DNA of 62,777 bases from an uncultured Bdellovibrionales bacterium (GTDB lineage: Bacteria > Bdellovibrionota > Bdellovibrionia > Bdellovibrionales > UBA1609): NCBI GenBank assembly GCA_938002015.1, contig CALLAU010000034.1:1-62777 (forward strand), in the 5' to 3' direction. Shown here piece after piece: positions 7,027 through 15,405 of the stretch. Numbering within the stretch: position 1 is the first letter of the stretch; each line of letters opens with the position of its first letter. Both the position numbers and the translations under genes were made by a program. The notes below the pieces were generated by a model that worked only from the letters and a program-made list of their open reading frames with translations, was not told the origin of the DNA and did not search any database.

Positions 7027-8267
7027 ACTTTTCTTTTTGAGGAAAAAGTCTCAACTAAAGCAGCTCCAATACTATCAGACCAAACATTAGTAGCAGTTCT
7101 AGCCATATCAACTACCCTATCTACTGCTAAGATTAGGCCTGCTGAATCATCTGGAAGACCTAGTGTGTTTAAGATAAGTACCATTGTAACAAGTCCTGCA
7201 TGGGGAATTCCTGCTGCACCAACTGAGGCTAGAAGTGCTGTAAGTAGTACTAAAAACTGTTGAAAAAGAGTGATGTCCATCCCCATAAACTGGGCTATAA
7301 AAAGAACCGCTACACCTTCATAAAGTGCAGTTCCATCCATATTAATCGTTGCACCAAGTGGAAGAACAATACTTGAAATTTTTGGAGACACTTTCTTATT
7401 TTTTTGCGAACACTCCATCGTTAAAGACAGTGTTGCAGCACTTGAGGCTGATGAAAAAGCGGTAAGAAGTGCTGGAGACATTTGCCTCATAAATTCAAAC
7501 GGGTTTTCTTTTCTAAAGTAGTAATAAATTGCAGGTAAAATAACAAAAAAGTGAAAAGCTAGAGCTAAACCAACTGTTAAAAGGTACCAGCTTAAAGAAA
7601 TAAAAACTTGCACCCCTGCTTCAGCAACTAACTCTGTTACTAAACAAAAAACTCCAATTGGAGCGAGCATTAAAATACCATGAACCATTTTAATCATGAT
7701 CGCATTTAAAGAGCTTGCTAAATCCACTAAAGGCTTTCTTTGCTCCTCAGTTACTTTAAGTGCAAAAACTCCAAGTATGATCACAAAGAAAATCACTGCA
7801 AGCATATCAAAAGGCACTGCTGAAAGAGAGCCAAACGGATTAACAGGGATCATTCTAACAAGAATATCTATAAATGAACTTGGAGCTTCAACAGCTTTTC
7901 CTGTTAAACCATCAAGTTGAATATCAACCTTTGTCCCCGGAGATATTATATTTACAAAAACTAAGCCTACAGTAATGGAGATAAGGCTTGTAAATAAATA
8001 ATAAATAAAAGTTCTTGTTCCAAGTAACGAGAGATCTTTTGAAGAACCAACTCCGGTTACTCCAAGAAAAAGAGATGCCGCAACAAGTGGAATAACAATC
8101 ATCTTTAAAAGCCTTAAGAACATGTCTCCGCCAAGCTCTACAATACTAATGACTCCAGCAGGCTGCCCAATAGACTGAAGAAATATACCTGCAGCAACAC
8201 CTAAAAGCATTCCTATAGCAATCTGCCAATGAAGTTCCTTAAACCAAGGTTTCTTTGTTTCACTCAT
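7023..8267 (-). CDS. Dicarboxylate/amino acid:cation symporter (DAACS, GltP type)
   Basis: 414 residues, full length for the family. Imports acidic amino acids or C4-dicarboxylates with Na+ or H+ across the inner membrane. Signatures: the serine-rich re-entrant loop AFSSASSAATLSLTMECS, NMDGTALYEGVAVLFIAQ (TM7), the second re-entrant loop AAGIPHAGLVTMVLIL, and DRVVDMARTATNVWSD in TM8, whose Asp and Asn bind substrate and cation. ATG at 8267 preceded by GGAAG. Translationally coupled to crcB. Substrate (glutamate, aspartate or succinate) cannot be decided. Confidence 0.9.
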   Translation of the reverse strand: MSETKKPWFKELHWQIAIGMLLGVAAGIFLQSIGQPAGVISIVELGGDMFLRLLKMIVIPLVAASLFLGVTGVGSSKDLSLLGTRTFIYYLFTSLISITVGLVFVNIISPGTKVDIQLDGLTGKAVEAPSSFIDILVRMIPVNPFGSLSAVPFDMLAVIFFVIILGVFALKVTEEQRKPLVDLASSLNAIMIKMVHGILMLAPIGVFCLVTELVAEAGVQVFISLSWYLLTVGLALAFHFFVILPAIYYYFRKENPFEFMRQMSPALLTAFSSASSAATLSLTMECSQKNKKVSPKISSIVLPLGATINMDGTALYEGVAVLFIAQFMGMDITLFQQFLVLLTALLASVGAAGIPHAGLVTMVLILNTLGLPDDSAGLILAVDRVVDMARTATNVWSDSIGAALVETFSSKRKV

Positions 8268-8341
8268 TCTTAAATCTTCCTTATACTAGTAAAAAATAGA
8301 GACTGCTTTATTTGCAGGCTTTAAAGTAGTTTTTTAATAAG

Positions 8342-8824
8342 TTATTGAACTTCTGATACTACTTCTTGAGGCTTTTGAATAGAGAGTTTTCCATAAAGAC
8401 TGTCCATTGGAAGGTCTCCAATTCCAACAAAATAATAGTCTCCTTCTTCATTAGGTGCTGTAAAATCGAGCGTTATTTCTGATTTTGGAGCAACTTTATC
8501 CCCTTTGAAATAAAAATACTCCTCAGGAAGGTCACCTTGTTGAACTTTAAGGTGTTGTACAAGTGTCGGATCTTCCCCTTCTTTTAAGATATAAAAAACC
8601 ACATCTTGATCACTTAAGCCATTAAAGAGCTTTAAGCTTACCTTCTCTCCAGGAAGAAATGAAAATCTGTTTTTTGAAAAACTCTTACTCGATCTTTTAA
8701 TACTTAAAACACTTGAATCTACTGATCCACCAAAGTTAGAAATACTATTTTTGCCAAAATATAAAGCAGCAGAGAGGGCAACTGCCACGCATAATGCAAC
8801 TGCTATTGTTAAGAATTTATTCAT
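8342..8824 (-). CDS. Membrane-anchored azurin-like cupredoxin-fold protein without copper ligands
   Basis: 160 residues; GAGGGG before the ATG. Residues 5-24 are a membrane anchor or signal. The rest follows the azurin pattern: FSFLPGEKVSLKLFNGL, a variable insert, then KSEITLDFTAPNEEGDYYFVGIGDLPMDSLYGKLSI, which lines up with the azurin end (VTFD ... G.YMFFCTFPGH ... MKGTL). None of the expected copper ligands is visible: the DVVFY strand lacks His, and the C-x4-H-x3/4-M loop reads V-G-I-G-D-L-P-M with no Cys or His. So it is likely a structural relic or a non-copper binder. Divergent from the FadL-type gene at 8915. Confidence 0.55.
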   Translation of the reverse strand: MNKFLTIAVALCVAVALSAALYFGKNSISNFGGSVDSSVLSIKRSSKSFSKNRFSFLPGEKVSLKLFNGLSDQDVVFYILKEGEDPTLVQHLKVQQGDLPEEYFYFKGDKVAPKSEITLDFTAPNEEGDYYFVGIGDLPMDSLYGKLSIQKPQEVVSEVQ

Positions 8825-8914
8825 TTGCCCCCCTCAATAAATTAGGTTTAGGTAGGTTATCAGAATTTAAATTTAAATCAAAACATAATAATACCAATTT
8901 AGGAGGGATTATCC

Positions 8915-10207
8915 GTGAATATTAAAAAGATTTTTGCATACACTTTATGCGCAACATTTATCAGTGCAAACGCTTTTGCTGCAGGCTTTCAGTTTAGATA
9001 CCAAAGTGCTGAAGCTATGGGAACAGCTTTTTCATCTGCAGGAACTACAGGGCAAGCTTTATCTCAAACTTACTTTAACCCAGCATCTTACATGCTCATG
9101 AATAAAGATGATAAAAAAAGTTCTTTTGGTTTTGAAGGCACTCTCACCCTTCCTTTAGGAGCAAAAGCTACAACTGATGGAACAGGTGCAAAAACTGATG
9201 ATTTTGCAGACCCTTCTTTTACTCCATCTTTTTATTATGGAAGAATGTTAAATGAAAAAACTGCCTTAACAGTTTCTTTAACAACTCCTTGGGCTACTCA
9301 TACAGATTATGATAACGACTGGGATGGAAGGTATAAGGCTTTAGAAACATTCTTAGGTTCTTTTAACTTAACTCCTGCAATCTCAAGAAAGATAAATGAT
9401 AAACTTATCCTAACTGGTGGAGTACAAGTTCAATATTTATTTGGAACCTTGTCTACAATGTTTAATGCGGCTCAAGCTTTTGGTAATGCAACTGGTGACA
9501 ATGATATTAAAACAGAGTTTGATGGAAACAGTATAGCTGGCGGTATTGCTCTTGGTGCAACTTACTTACTTAATGAAAAAACAACTCTTGCTTTTAACTA
9601 CACTTCAGCAATTAAAAATGAATTAGAAGGTGATTTTAGAGCAACTACTGTTACAGGTGGCGCACAAACAGATGCTTTTAGAGGAGGAAACCTTCCAGAC
9701 TCTAATAACGCTGAACTTACCTTCAAAACTCCAGATATCATAGCTTTAGGTGTGAGTCATATTTTCTCAGAAAAACTTACTGGTCACTTTTCAGCTAACT
9801 ATGTAACTTGGGGATCTATTAAAGATCTTACAACTGTTATTGATGGTACAGCTTCTTCAACTCCACAGGACTGGGATGACTCTATCTTTGTAAGTGGTGG
9901 CGCTACTATGAAAATGGGCAGTGGTACCATTCTAAGAACAGGTCTTTTTTATGAAACAAGTGCACCTGATGAGCTAAGAAGCCCAAGAGCTTTAGATGCT
10001 GAGAAAGTTGGCTTAGCTATTGGCTCTACTTTTTTAGTTGCTGGAATGAAGCTTGATTTAGCACTTAACCAGATTTTTTATGTAGGAGATATAGAAGTTG
10101 ATCTACCGACTACGACAACTGGCCCACTTCCAACTAGCCCTGCTTATGCTGGTGAAATTGATGCTAATGTTACTCTTATAAGAGCAGGCTTAACTTACAA
10201 CTGGTAA
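8915..10207 (+). CDS. FadL/OmpP1/TodX-family outer-membrane porin
   Basis: 430 residues, GTG start with TAGGAGGG 8 nt before. Signal peptide ending SANAFAAG; the mature N-terminus GFQFRYQSAEAMGTAFSSAGTT and YFNPAS are the family's hatch region and NPA motif. The rest alternates like a 14-stranded barrel and ends in the aromatic-terminated strand TYNW, typical for Bam recognition. FadL proteins import long-chain fatty acids or other hydrophobic compounds. A strong terminator follows. Substrate unknown. Confidence 0.9.
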   Translation: MNIKKIFAYTLCATFISANAFAAGFQFRYQSAEAMGTAFSSAGTTGQALSQTYFNPASYMLMNKDDKKSSFGFEGTLTLPLGAKATTDGTGAKTDDFADPSFTPSFYYGRMLNEKTALTVSLTTPWATHTDYDNDWDGRYKALETFLGSFNLTPAISRKINDKLILTGGVQVQYLFGTLSTMFNAAQAFGNATGDNDIKTEFDGNSIAGGIALGATYLLNEKTTLAFNYTSAIKNELEGDFRATTVTGGAQTDAFRGGNLPDSNNAELTFKTPDIIALGVSHIFSEKLTGHFSANYVTWGSIKDLTTVIDGTASSTPQDWDDSIFVSGGATMKMGSGTILRTGLFYETSAPDELRSPRALDAEKVGLAIGSTFLVAGMKLDLALNQIFYVGDIEVDLPTTTTGPLPTSPAYAGEIDANVTLIRAGLTYNW

Positions 10208-10248
10208 GTAAATATGTAATTAATACTTAAATTTAAAAAAGATAAACG

Positions 10249-10275
10249 AAAAAGGAGCTTTTAAAGCTCCTTTTT
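10249..10275 (+). terminator. Intrinsic terminator after the FadL-like gene
   Basis: Stem AAAAAGGAGCTTT / TAAAGCTCCTTTTT followed by further T residues. Confidence 0.85.
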
Positions 10276-10390
10276 TTATTTAAAAAAACACTTTAACCTT
10301 ATAATTAATTCATAGACCATAGACATAATCTCTTTATCTAAGCATTCTTCTTTTAAGCTTATAACATTATTAGGAGGCGCTACTATTTCT

Positions 10391-11272
10391 ATGTTTAAAA
10401 AGTTTCTCTTAAGCCTCGCTCTTTTTACACAGTCTCACACATCTGTAGCTAAAACTTGTCAGCAGGTTCTTTCTTCATATGATAAACTTTCAACACTTGA
10501 TCTACTAAAGGTTGCAAATAGTGGTGACTATAAAGTCTCCATTTTAGAAACTGAAATAGAAGGAAGATTTAGAACAGTTGTGATACTTGGAGAGAGTCAC
10601 CTAAAAACTAAAGCTTCAAGTGTAATTGGACAACATATTCTTAAAAAATTTAATAAAAGAGGCTTAGAAGGAGCTGATTTAAGTCTTTTATGGGGCGAGG
10701 TTTTCTTCACTTTTTTTGATAAATTTAACACTTTTCTTCTTTCATTAAACGATAGAAATGAGAGCTCGACAATTAGTGATGCTTTTAAAATGAGTGATGA
10801 TCTTTTTATAGAAAACTTTGATCTTGAAGAAGGACATATTCCTAACTTAAGTGAACAGCTTGCTTCAATTAAAACCCCCTTAAGTATTGCAGCATGTGTT
10901 GGTGCTGTATGTGGAATTAGTCTCGATTACTTTTTTACAGGAAACTCTTTTAGTTCAGCTTTAAGCACTGCTAGCTTTAGTGTTCTTGGATTTAATTTGT
11001 TTCAATCACTGGGCTCAAGACTCTTAAGTAATTTAAGTCACTTAAGTATATACAGAGCTCTTTTCTCAATTCAAAGAGGCTTCTTAGATGGAAGAGATCT
11101 CACTATGGCTAAAAATACAATGCTTCTTATTACTGAAGAAAACTTAGAAGAGCCCTTACTCCTTATAGTTGGAATGGACCATGTTAAAGGAATTGAAGAG
11201 CACCTTATTAGTAGCTATGAATTTAAAAAACTTGATTTAGACAGCAGCCTTAAAAGTAGTAAAAACTTATAG
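10391..11272 (+). CDS. Exported TraB/PrgY/GumN-like protein
   Basis: 293 residues. ATG at 10391 with TAGGAGG about 13 nt upstream (a long spacing). Signal peptide ending HTSVAKTC. Three elements of the TraB/GumN superfamily are in the right order: VVILGESHLKT (63-73, the GxxH motif), RDLTMAKNTML (235-245, matching ERDxxMA) and IVGMDHVKGI (259-268, the second GxxH). Residues 165-205 hold one or two hydrophobic segments. Family members include the Tiki metalloproteases and the pheromone-shutdown protein PrgY; enzymatic activity here is unproven. The 3' end overlaps the convergent gene at 11267 by 6 nt. Confidence 0.7.
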   Translation: MFKKFLLSLALFTQSHTSVAKTCQQVLSSYDKLSTLDLLKVANSGDYKVSILETEIEGRFRTVVILGESHLKTKASSVIGQHILKKFNKRGLEGADLSLLWGEVFFTFFDKFNTFLLSLNDRNESSTISDAFKMSDDLFIENFDLEEGHIPNLSEQLASIKTPLSIAACVGAVCGISLDYFFTGNSFSSALSTASFSVLGFNLFQSLGSRLLSNLSHLSIYRALFSIQRGFLDGRDLTMAKNTMLLITEENLEEPLLLIVGMDHVKGIEEHLISSYEFKKLDLDSSLKSSKNL

Positions 11273-11716
11273 GCCCCATTTATCTATTAAGTCACCAATA
11301 ACATCATCAGCTGATTCTTTATCACTGTCTTGCCCTGAAGAAACTGCCAGTTCAATATCATCAGTAGAAAGCTGACTAAAGCCTTCTTTCCACTTAAAAC
11401 CTGCAACAGGCAACCAGTTCTCCATTATAATATGAATGGCAACGCCTTTTTTCATTTCAGTAGCGTAGAGAACATCACCACCACGCTGGATAAAAAACTG
11501 ATAAGAAATTTCTTTTCTATGCTCAACCCAAATAAAACCAATAAAAGTGGTGTCATCTTTTCTAGTAAGCTCTAAACAGTTCATCACTCCATCAATAACA
11601 ACTTTAAGACAAAGCGCTTCACCTTCTCTTAACGTAACATTCTTAATCTCAAACTGAGTTTGTATATTAGCACCTTGAGTTACTGTTGAATCTGTAAAGA
11701 GAGGGTTTTGCTTCAT
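11267..11716 (-). CDS. Unknown protein co-translated with ParA
   Basis: 149 residues, no signal peptide. The ATG overlaps the parA-like stop (ATGA, 4 nt), so it is translationally coupled. Residues 15-105 look like an all-beta, immunoglobulin-like sandwich; residues 115-149 are acidic (DDIELAVSSGQDSDKESADDV) and end in a short amphipathic helix IGDLIDKWGL that could be a docking peptide. No ParB features (no HTH, no CTP-binding motif). A partner or adaptor of the ParA ATPase is a reasonable inference. No family recognised. Confidence 0.65.
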   Translation of the reverse strand: MKQNPLFTDSTVTQGANIQTQFEIKNVTLREGEALCLKVVIDGVMNCLELTRKDDTTFIGFIWVEHRKEISYQFFIQRGGDVLYATEMKKGVAIHIIMENWLPVAGFKWKEGFSQLSTDDIELAVSSGQDSDKESADDVIGDLIDKWGL

Positions 11717-12510
11717 ACAAGAAGCTCCTGTGCTAAAGCATCATAAGACTTAGCTGCTTTTGACCTTGGAGCATATTTTGCCACTGGAAGATGGTTATGA
11801 TGAGCCTCTTCAACAACAATATTATCAGGTATAAACTCACTAAAAACCCTTAAACCATAGGTCTGAGTTACTTTTTCAATCACAGATTTGATTACTTTTC
11901 TATTTTTAAATCTTGTTATTACTATTCCCTTAATATGCACAGAGTGGCCAAGGCCAGATCTTATGTTATTAAGTGTATCAGTGATAAGCTCTATTCCTTT
12001 AAGGGAGAAATACTCAGGGCAAATAGGAATAATGATTTCTTGAGAAGCCATTAAAGCATTCACCGTTAAAAGACCAAGTGTTGGAGAGCAGTCAATAATA
12101 ATAGCATCATACTGTGACTTAACAGGGACTAAGCTTTTTCTTAAAAACTTTTCTCTACCAAATTGAGCTGCAAGTTGAATATCAACACCACTTAAAAGAA
12201 TTTCTCCAGGTATAACATCAACTCCAAAACCTTCAGAGTGTTGGATAATTTCTTTTACAGGCTTTTGATTAAGCACAAGATCAAAAGAAGTATAATCAAA
12301 CTCTCGATCTCCAAAAATAGACCTTGTTGCAGATGCCTGTGGATCTAGGTCCACTAAAAGCACTTTCTTACCAAGTTTTGCCCATGCATGGGCCACATTT
12401 ACAGCAGTAGTTGTTTTAGCAACTCCGCCTTTTTGATTAATGATTGATAAAACAGACAATTTTATCCCCTCTTCCCTTGTACCCCTTAATTCTGTGAAAA
12501 AGTCGAGCAT
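11713..12510 (-). CDS. ParA-family ATPase, orphan (no ParB seen)
   Basis: 265 residues. Deviant Walker A KGGVAKTTT (27-35) with signature lysine, VDLDPQAS (switch I), and IIDCSPTLG (Walker B). Such ATPases dimerise on ATP, coat the nucleoid and position plasmids, chromosome origins or protein cargoes. ATG at 12510 has AAGGG 8 nt upstream; a TTG at 12459 with GAGGGG upstream would give the more usual N-terminus (LSVLSIINQKGG), so the start is not settled. Followed by a coupled gene that is not ParB, hence the orphan label. Divergent from a PilZ protein; linkage to its regulation is possible. Confidence 0.9.
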   Translation of the reverse strand: MLDFFTELRGTREEGIKLSVLSIINQKGGVAKTTTAVNVAHAWAKLGKKVLLVDLDPQASATRSIFGDREFDYTSFDLVLNQKPVKEIIQHSEGFGVDVIPGEILLSGVDIQLAAQFGREKFLRKSLVPVKSQYDAIIIDCSPTLGLLTVNALMASQEIIIPICPEYFSLKGIELITDTLNNIRSGLGHSVHIKGIVITRFKNRKVIKSVIEKVTQTYGLRVFSEFIPDNIVVEEAHHNHLPVAKYAPRSKAAKSYDALAQELLV

Positions 12511-12656
12511 TTCGTCAACCCTTTTTAAGGTGTTTCTTTGTGAGACAGGATTAAAAAACAGCCAGTCTAAAATATAGACAATCCCTTAAAAACTAAATGT
12601 CTTAATGCTTTTAGACGATACAATCTTTAGAGAAACATCAAAAATAGGTGGAAAAC

Positions 12657-13322
12657 GTGATTGATATTATTCCTTTAAAAGAAGCTGTAGAGCATCATTG
12701 GTATTTAAGAGTTAATGGAAGCCGTGAAAGTGGCCCCTATAGCTTCATGGAAGTTCTTTCCATGCTTGAAACTGGTGATTTAAAGTTTGAAGATGAGGCA
12801 ACATATAGAGGTCTAGGTGGGTGGCACCCTATCACTAGTTTTGCAAACTTTAATAAAGATGAGATCAAACGTGTATTAGATGAGCAAGGTATTGATCCAA
12901 CTGATAATGACGAAATCCCTTTTAGAAGGTCTGTTCGTATTCCTATAAGTAGTGAAGTTATGGTTGTGATTGAAGATAGATTCTTTAAAGGAGAGGTTCT
13001 TGACTTAAGTACAGGGGGCTGTCTTTTAAGAATTTCAAAAGGAAAAGTGAAAACTGATGACGTAATTAAAATACACTTTTATGAAAACACGAACGCTAAC
13101 CTCTTAGCATTTAATGCCGGAGGCGGTGTTGTAAGAGCTGTCTCTGAAGAAAAAGTCGAGCACCACCGCTCAAGTACTGATTTAGTTGGGATAAAGTTTA
13201 ACCCTATGAAAAAAGAAGCTAAAGATGATTTAAGACTCCGTATTAGAGATCTTGTTCTTAGTTCTCAATCAAATCAAAATATTAATCAAATTATTAAACG
13301 AAATAGCATTGTTGGAATGTAG
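12657..13322 (+). CDS. GYF_2-PilZ domain protein, c-di-GMP receptor
   Basis: Start set at the GTG 12657, because the AGGTGG ribosome-binding site overlaps the other in-frame GTG at 12648. About 221 residues. The N-terminal 60 form a GYF_2/DUF4339 domain (HHWYLRVNGSRESGPYSFME ... WHPI), a protein-protein module. The second half is PilZ: FRRSVRIPI gives the RxxxR motif and DLSTGG the D/NxSxxG motif, both needed for c-di-GMP binding, so it should bind the nucleotide. In related predators such proteins link c-di-GMP to motility or predation (family knowledge, not tested here). Cytoplasmic. An intrinsic terminator follows. Confidence 0.85.
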   Translation: MIDIIPLKEAVEHHWYLRVNGSRESGPYSFMEVLSMLETGDLKFEDEATYRGLGGWHPITSFANFNKDEIKRVLDEQGIDPTDNDEIPFRRSVRIPISSEVMVVIEDRFFKGEVLDLSTGGCLLRISKGKVKTDDVIKIHFYENTNANLLAFNAGGGVVRAVSEEKVEHHRSSTDLVGIKFNPMKKEAKDDLRLRIRDLVLSSQSNQNINQIIKRNSIVGM

Positions 13323-13364
13323 TTTTTTAAAACTTGTTTCACATACATTTTATTTTTTTATACT

Positions 13365-13400
13365 AAGCTCAGTTTTTAAAACTGAGCTTATTTTTTATTT
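13365..13400 (+). terminator. Intrinsic terminator of the PilZ gene
   Basis: Stem AAGCTCAGTTTTT / AAAACTGAGCTT followed by a T-rich run on the + strand. The left arm overlaps the last codons of the convergent symporter gene. Confidence 0.8.
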
Positions 13401-14736
13401 CTTTAATAACAATAGGGCTTGCTATAAGAACTACGATCATGTTTGGGTAGGCCATCAAACCAAAGCCAAGATCAATTAAATTCACAACTAAATCAACCGA
13501 TGCAATAGCACCTAAAAAAAGCATCAAACAAAAAGTAAAAATAAAAAGTGGCCTTTTAAAAATTCCTCTATCTCTAAATAAAAAAGTCCAACATTTTTCA
13601 TTGTAATTTGCCATTCCTATCATAGTTGAAAAACCAAAGAAGAGAATCGAGACCCCAAGAAGAAACTTTCCAACAGAACCTAAATTTTGTTCAAAGGCTT
13701 GAGCAGTTAAAGAAATACCTTCAATACTCCCACTTAAAGTAGAAACATCTATACTCACTAAGATAACCAAGGCTGTTAGTGTACAAACGATTACAGTATC
13801 TATAAAAGGACCTATCATTGCCACTAAGCCCTCACTCACTGGCTCACTCGTTTTAGCATTTCCGTGAGCCATTGGAGCTGTACCCGTTCCTGCCTCATTA
13901 GAAAAAGCCCCTCTTTTTACTCCAACTTTAAATGCATGCATAATAGCGTAACCACTTGCACCACCAAAAGCTGCTCCAAAAGAAAATGCTTCTTTAAAAA
14001 TAAGGCCAAAGATTTCAGGGACTTTTTCAAAGTTTAAAAAGATGATTGCTAAGCAGCTTAATACATAGATTACACACATTGTTGGCACAATTGCTGAAGT
14101 CACCGTTGCAATTCTTTGCAGGCCACCCATAAGAATAATTCCAGTAGCAATAGCAAAGAAGAGTCCAATCCATATAGGAGCTATTGAAAGCTCAGCGCTT
14201 AAAAAACTTGCCACTTGGTTTGTTTGAAACATCGCCTGCACACCAATAAGGCCTGCAGCAGAGAAAAAGAAACTTAAGAAAACTCCCAATTTATTGTTTA
14301 ATACTTTTGGAATATAGTACATCGGGCCACCTTGAACATCCCCTCTCACGTCTCTTCCCCTAAACAACAAAGATAGCGTGCACTCAAAAAACTTCGTATT
14401 CATTCCAATAATACCTGAAACCCACATCCAAAAAATACTACCGGGCCCACCTTGAGTCACTGCAACAGCAACCCCTGCAATATTACCAAGCCCTACTGTT
14501 GCAGCTAAAGCATTTGATAAAGCTTTAAAGTGAGAAAGCTGACCTTCACTATCTTTGCTATGTCCAAAATCTGAGAAACCAAAAAGAAGTTTAAAGCCAA
14601 GGCCAAAATGCTTTAAAGTTCTGCCTCTTGAAAAAAGCATCAAAAAGACACCCCCACCAAAGAGCAAGAAAACTAGCACAGGCCCCCAAACAAAATCCAC
14701 AGCCATTAAAATATATTTATCTAGTAGATCAATCAA
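13369..14736 (-). CDS. Alanine/glycine:Na+ symporter (AGCS family)
   Basis: 455 residues, full length. Imports small neutral amino acids with Na+. Signatures: GLGNIAGVAVAVTQGGPG (the AGCS family signature), FWMWVSGIIGMNTKFFE, GVKRGAFSNEAGTGTAPMAH. Ten or eleven hydrophobic helices. Monocistronic, convergent with the PilZ gene and divergent from the NTPase at 14854. Substrate between alanine and glycine cannot be decided. Confidence 0.92.
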   Translation of the reverse strand: MIDLLDKYILMAVDFVWGPVLVFLLFGGGVFLMLFSRGRTLKHFGLGFKLLFGFSDFGHSKDSEGQLSHFKALSNALAATVGLGNIAGVAVAVTQGGPGSIFWMWVSGIIGMNTKFFECTLSLLFRGRDVRGDVQGGPMYYIPKVLNNKLGVFLSFFFSAAGLIGVQAMFQTNQVASFLSAELSIAPIWIGLFFAIATGIILMGGLQRIATVTSAIVPTMCVIYVLSCLAIIFLNFEKVPEIFGLIFKEAFSFGAAFGGASGYAIMHAFKVGVKRGAFSNEAGTGTAPMAHGNAKTSEPVSEGLVAMIGPFIDTVIVCTLTALVILVSIDVSTLSGSIEGISLTAQAFEQNLGSVGKFLLGVSILFFGFSTMIGMANYNEKCWTFLFRDRGIFKRPLFIFTFCLMLFLGAIASVDLVVNLIDLGFGLMAYPNMIVVLIASPIVIKEIKNKLSFKN

Positions 14737-14853
14737 AAAAGCCCCCTATGCAAGCAAAGCTGTATGCTAAGATGGCCCATATTCACCGTATTGAAGCTAA
14801 TTGGCAAGGCCTGCCTTGTTTGCATCAAAGCCTAATCATTGGTAACAAGAATT

Positions 14854-15405
14854 ATGAAGAAAATAGTATTTACAGGTGGTCCAAGCGCTGGGAAAACATC
14901 TATAATAAGAGCACTTAAAGAAAATTTTATGTCTCAAGAGAAGTTTTATTTTGCACCAGAAGTCGCTTCAATGCTTCTTGGAAATGGCTTCCCACGGTGC
15001 TCTACATCTGAGCGTCTCTCTTTTCAACAAAGAGCCATTTTTCATACACAAAGAGAAATGGAGAGTCTTTTAGAAGAAGAGGATAAATATGAAGTTTGCT
15101 TTTTTGATAGAGGCCTTATAGATGCCATGGCTTATGTTGAAAACCCAAGCTCAATACATTCAGACATAGCAAAGCTTCACGAAAGATATGATTATGTTTT
15201 TCACCTAGAAGTTGCTCCGATGAACTCTTATGATTTAAAAAATAACAACGCAAGAACTGAGTCCCACAACGAAGCTTTAAAACTTGAAAGCAGATTAAAA
15301 GAGCTTTGGGGAGATCATAAAAACTACATTTTTGTAAAATCAGAAAAATCTTTTGAAGAAAAACTAGATCAGATTCTTCTGACTCACTTAAAAAAAATTA
15401 TTTAG
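14854..15405 (+). CDS. AAA_28/NadR-like P-loop ATPase
   Basis: 183 residues from the ATG at 14854 (an earlier TTG at 14839 adds five codons but puts no better ribosome-binding site in front). P-loop FTGGPSAGKTS (6-16), Walker B-like VCFFDRGLIDAMAY. This small family resembles the kinase domain of NadR and other nucleoside/nucleotide kinases; the true substrate is unknown. The 3' end overlaps the convergent T5 A1-like gene by 8 nt. Cytoplasmic. Confidence 0.8.
   Translation: MKKIVFTGGPSAGKTSIIRALKENFMSQEKFYFAPEVASMLLGNGFPRCSTSERLSFQQRAIFHTQREMESLLEEEDKYEVCFFDRGLIDAMAYVENPSSIHSDIAKLHERYDYVFHLEVAPMNSYDLKNNNARTESHNEALKLESRLKELWGDHKNYIFVKSEKSFEEKLDQILLTHLKKII

Noticed and set aside
8268..8341. 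Fluoride riboswitch before the gltP-crcB operon
   Set aside because: No matching conserved bases; the gap is only 74 bp and looks plain.
8865..8878. ATTTAAATTTAAAT palindrome between the azurin-like and FadL genes
   Set aside because: Low-complexity AT palindromes are expected by chance in this DNA.
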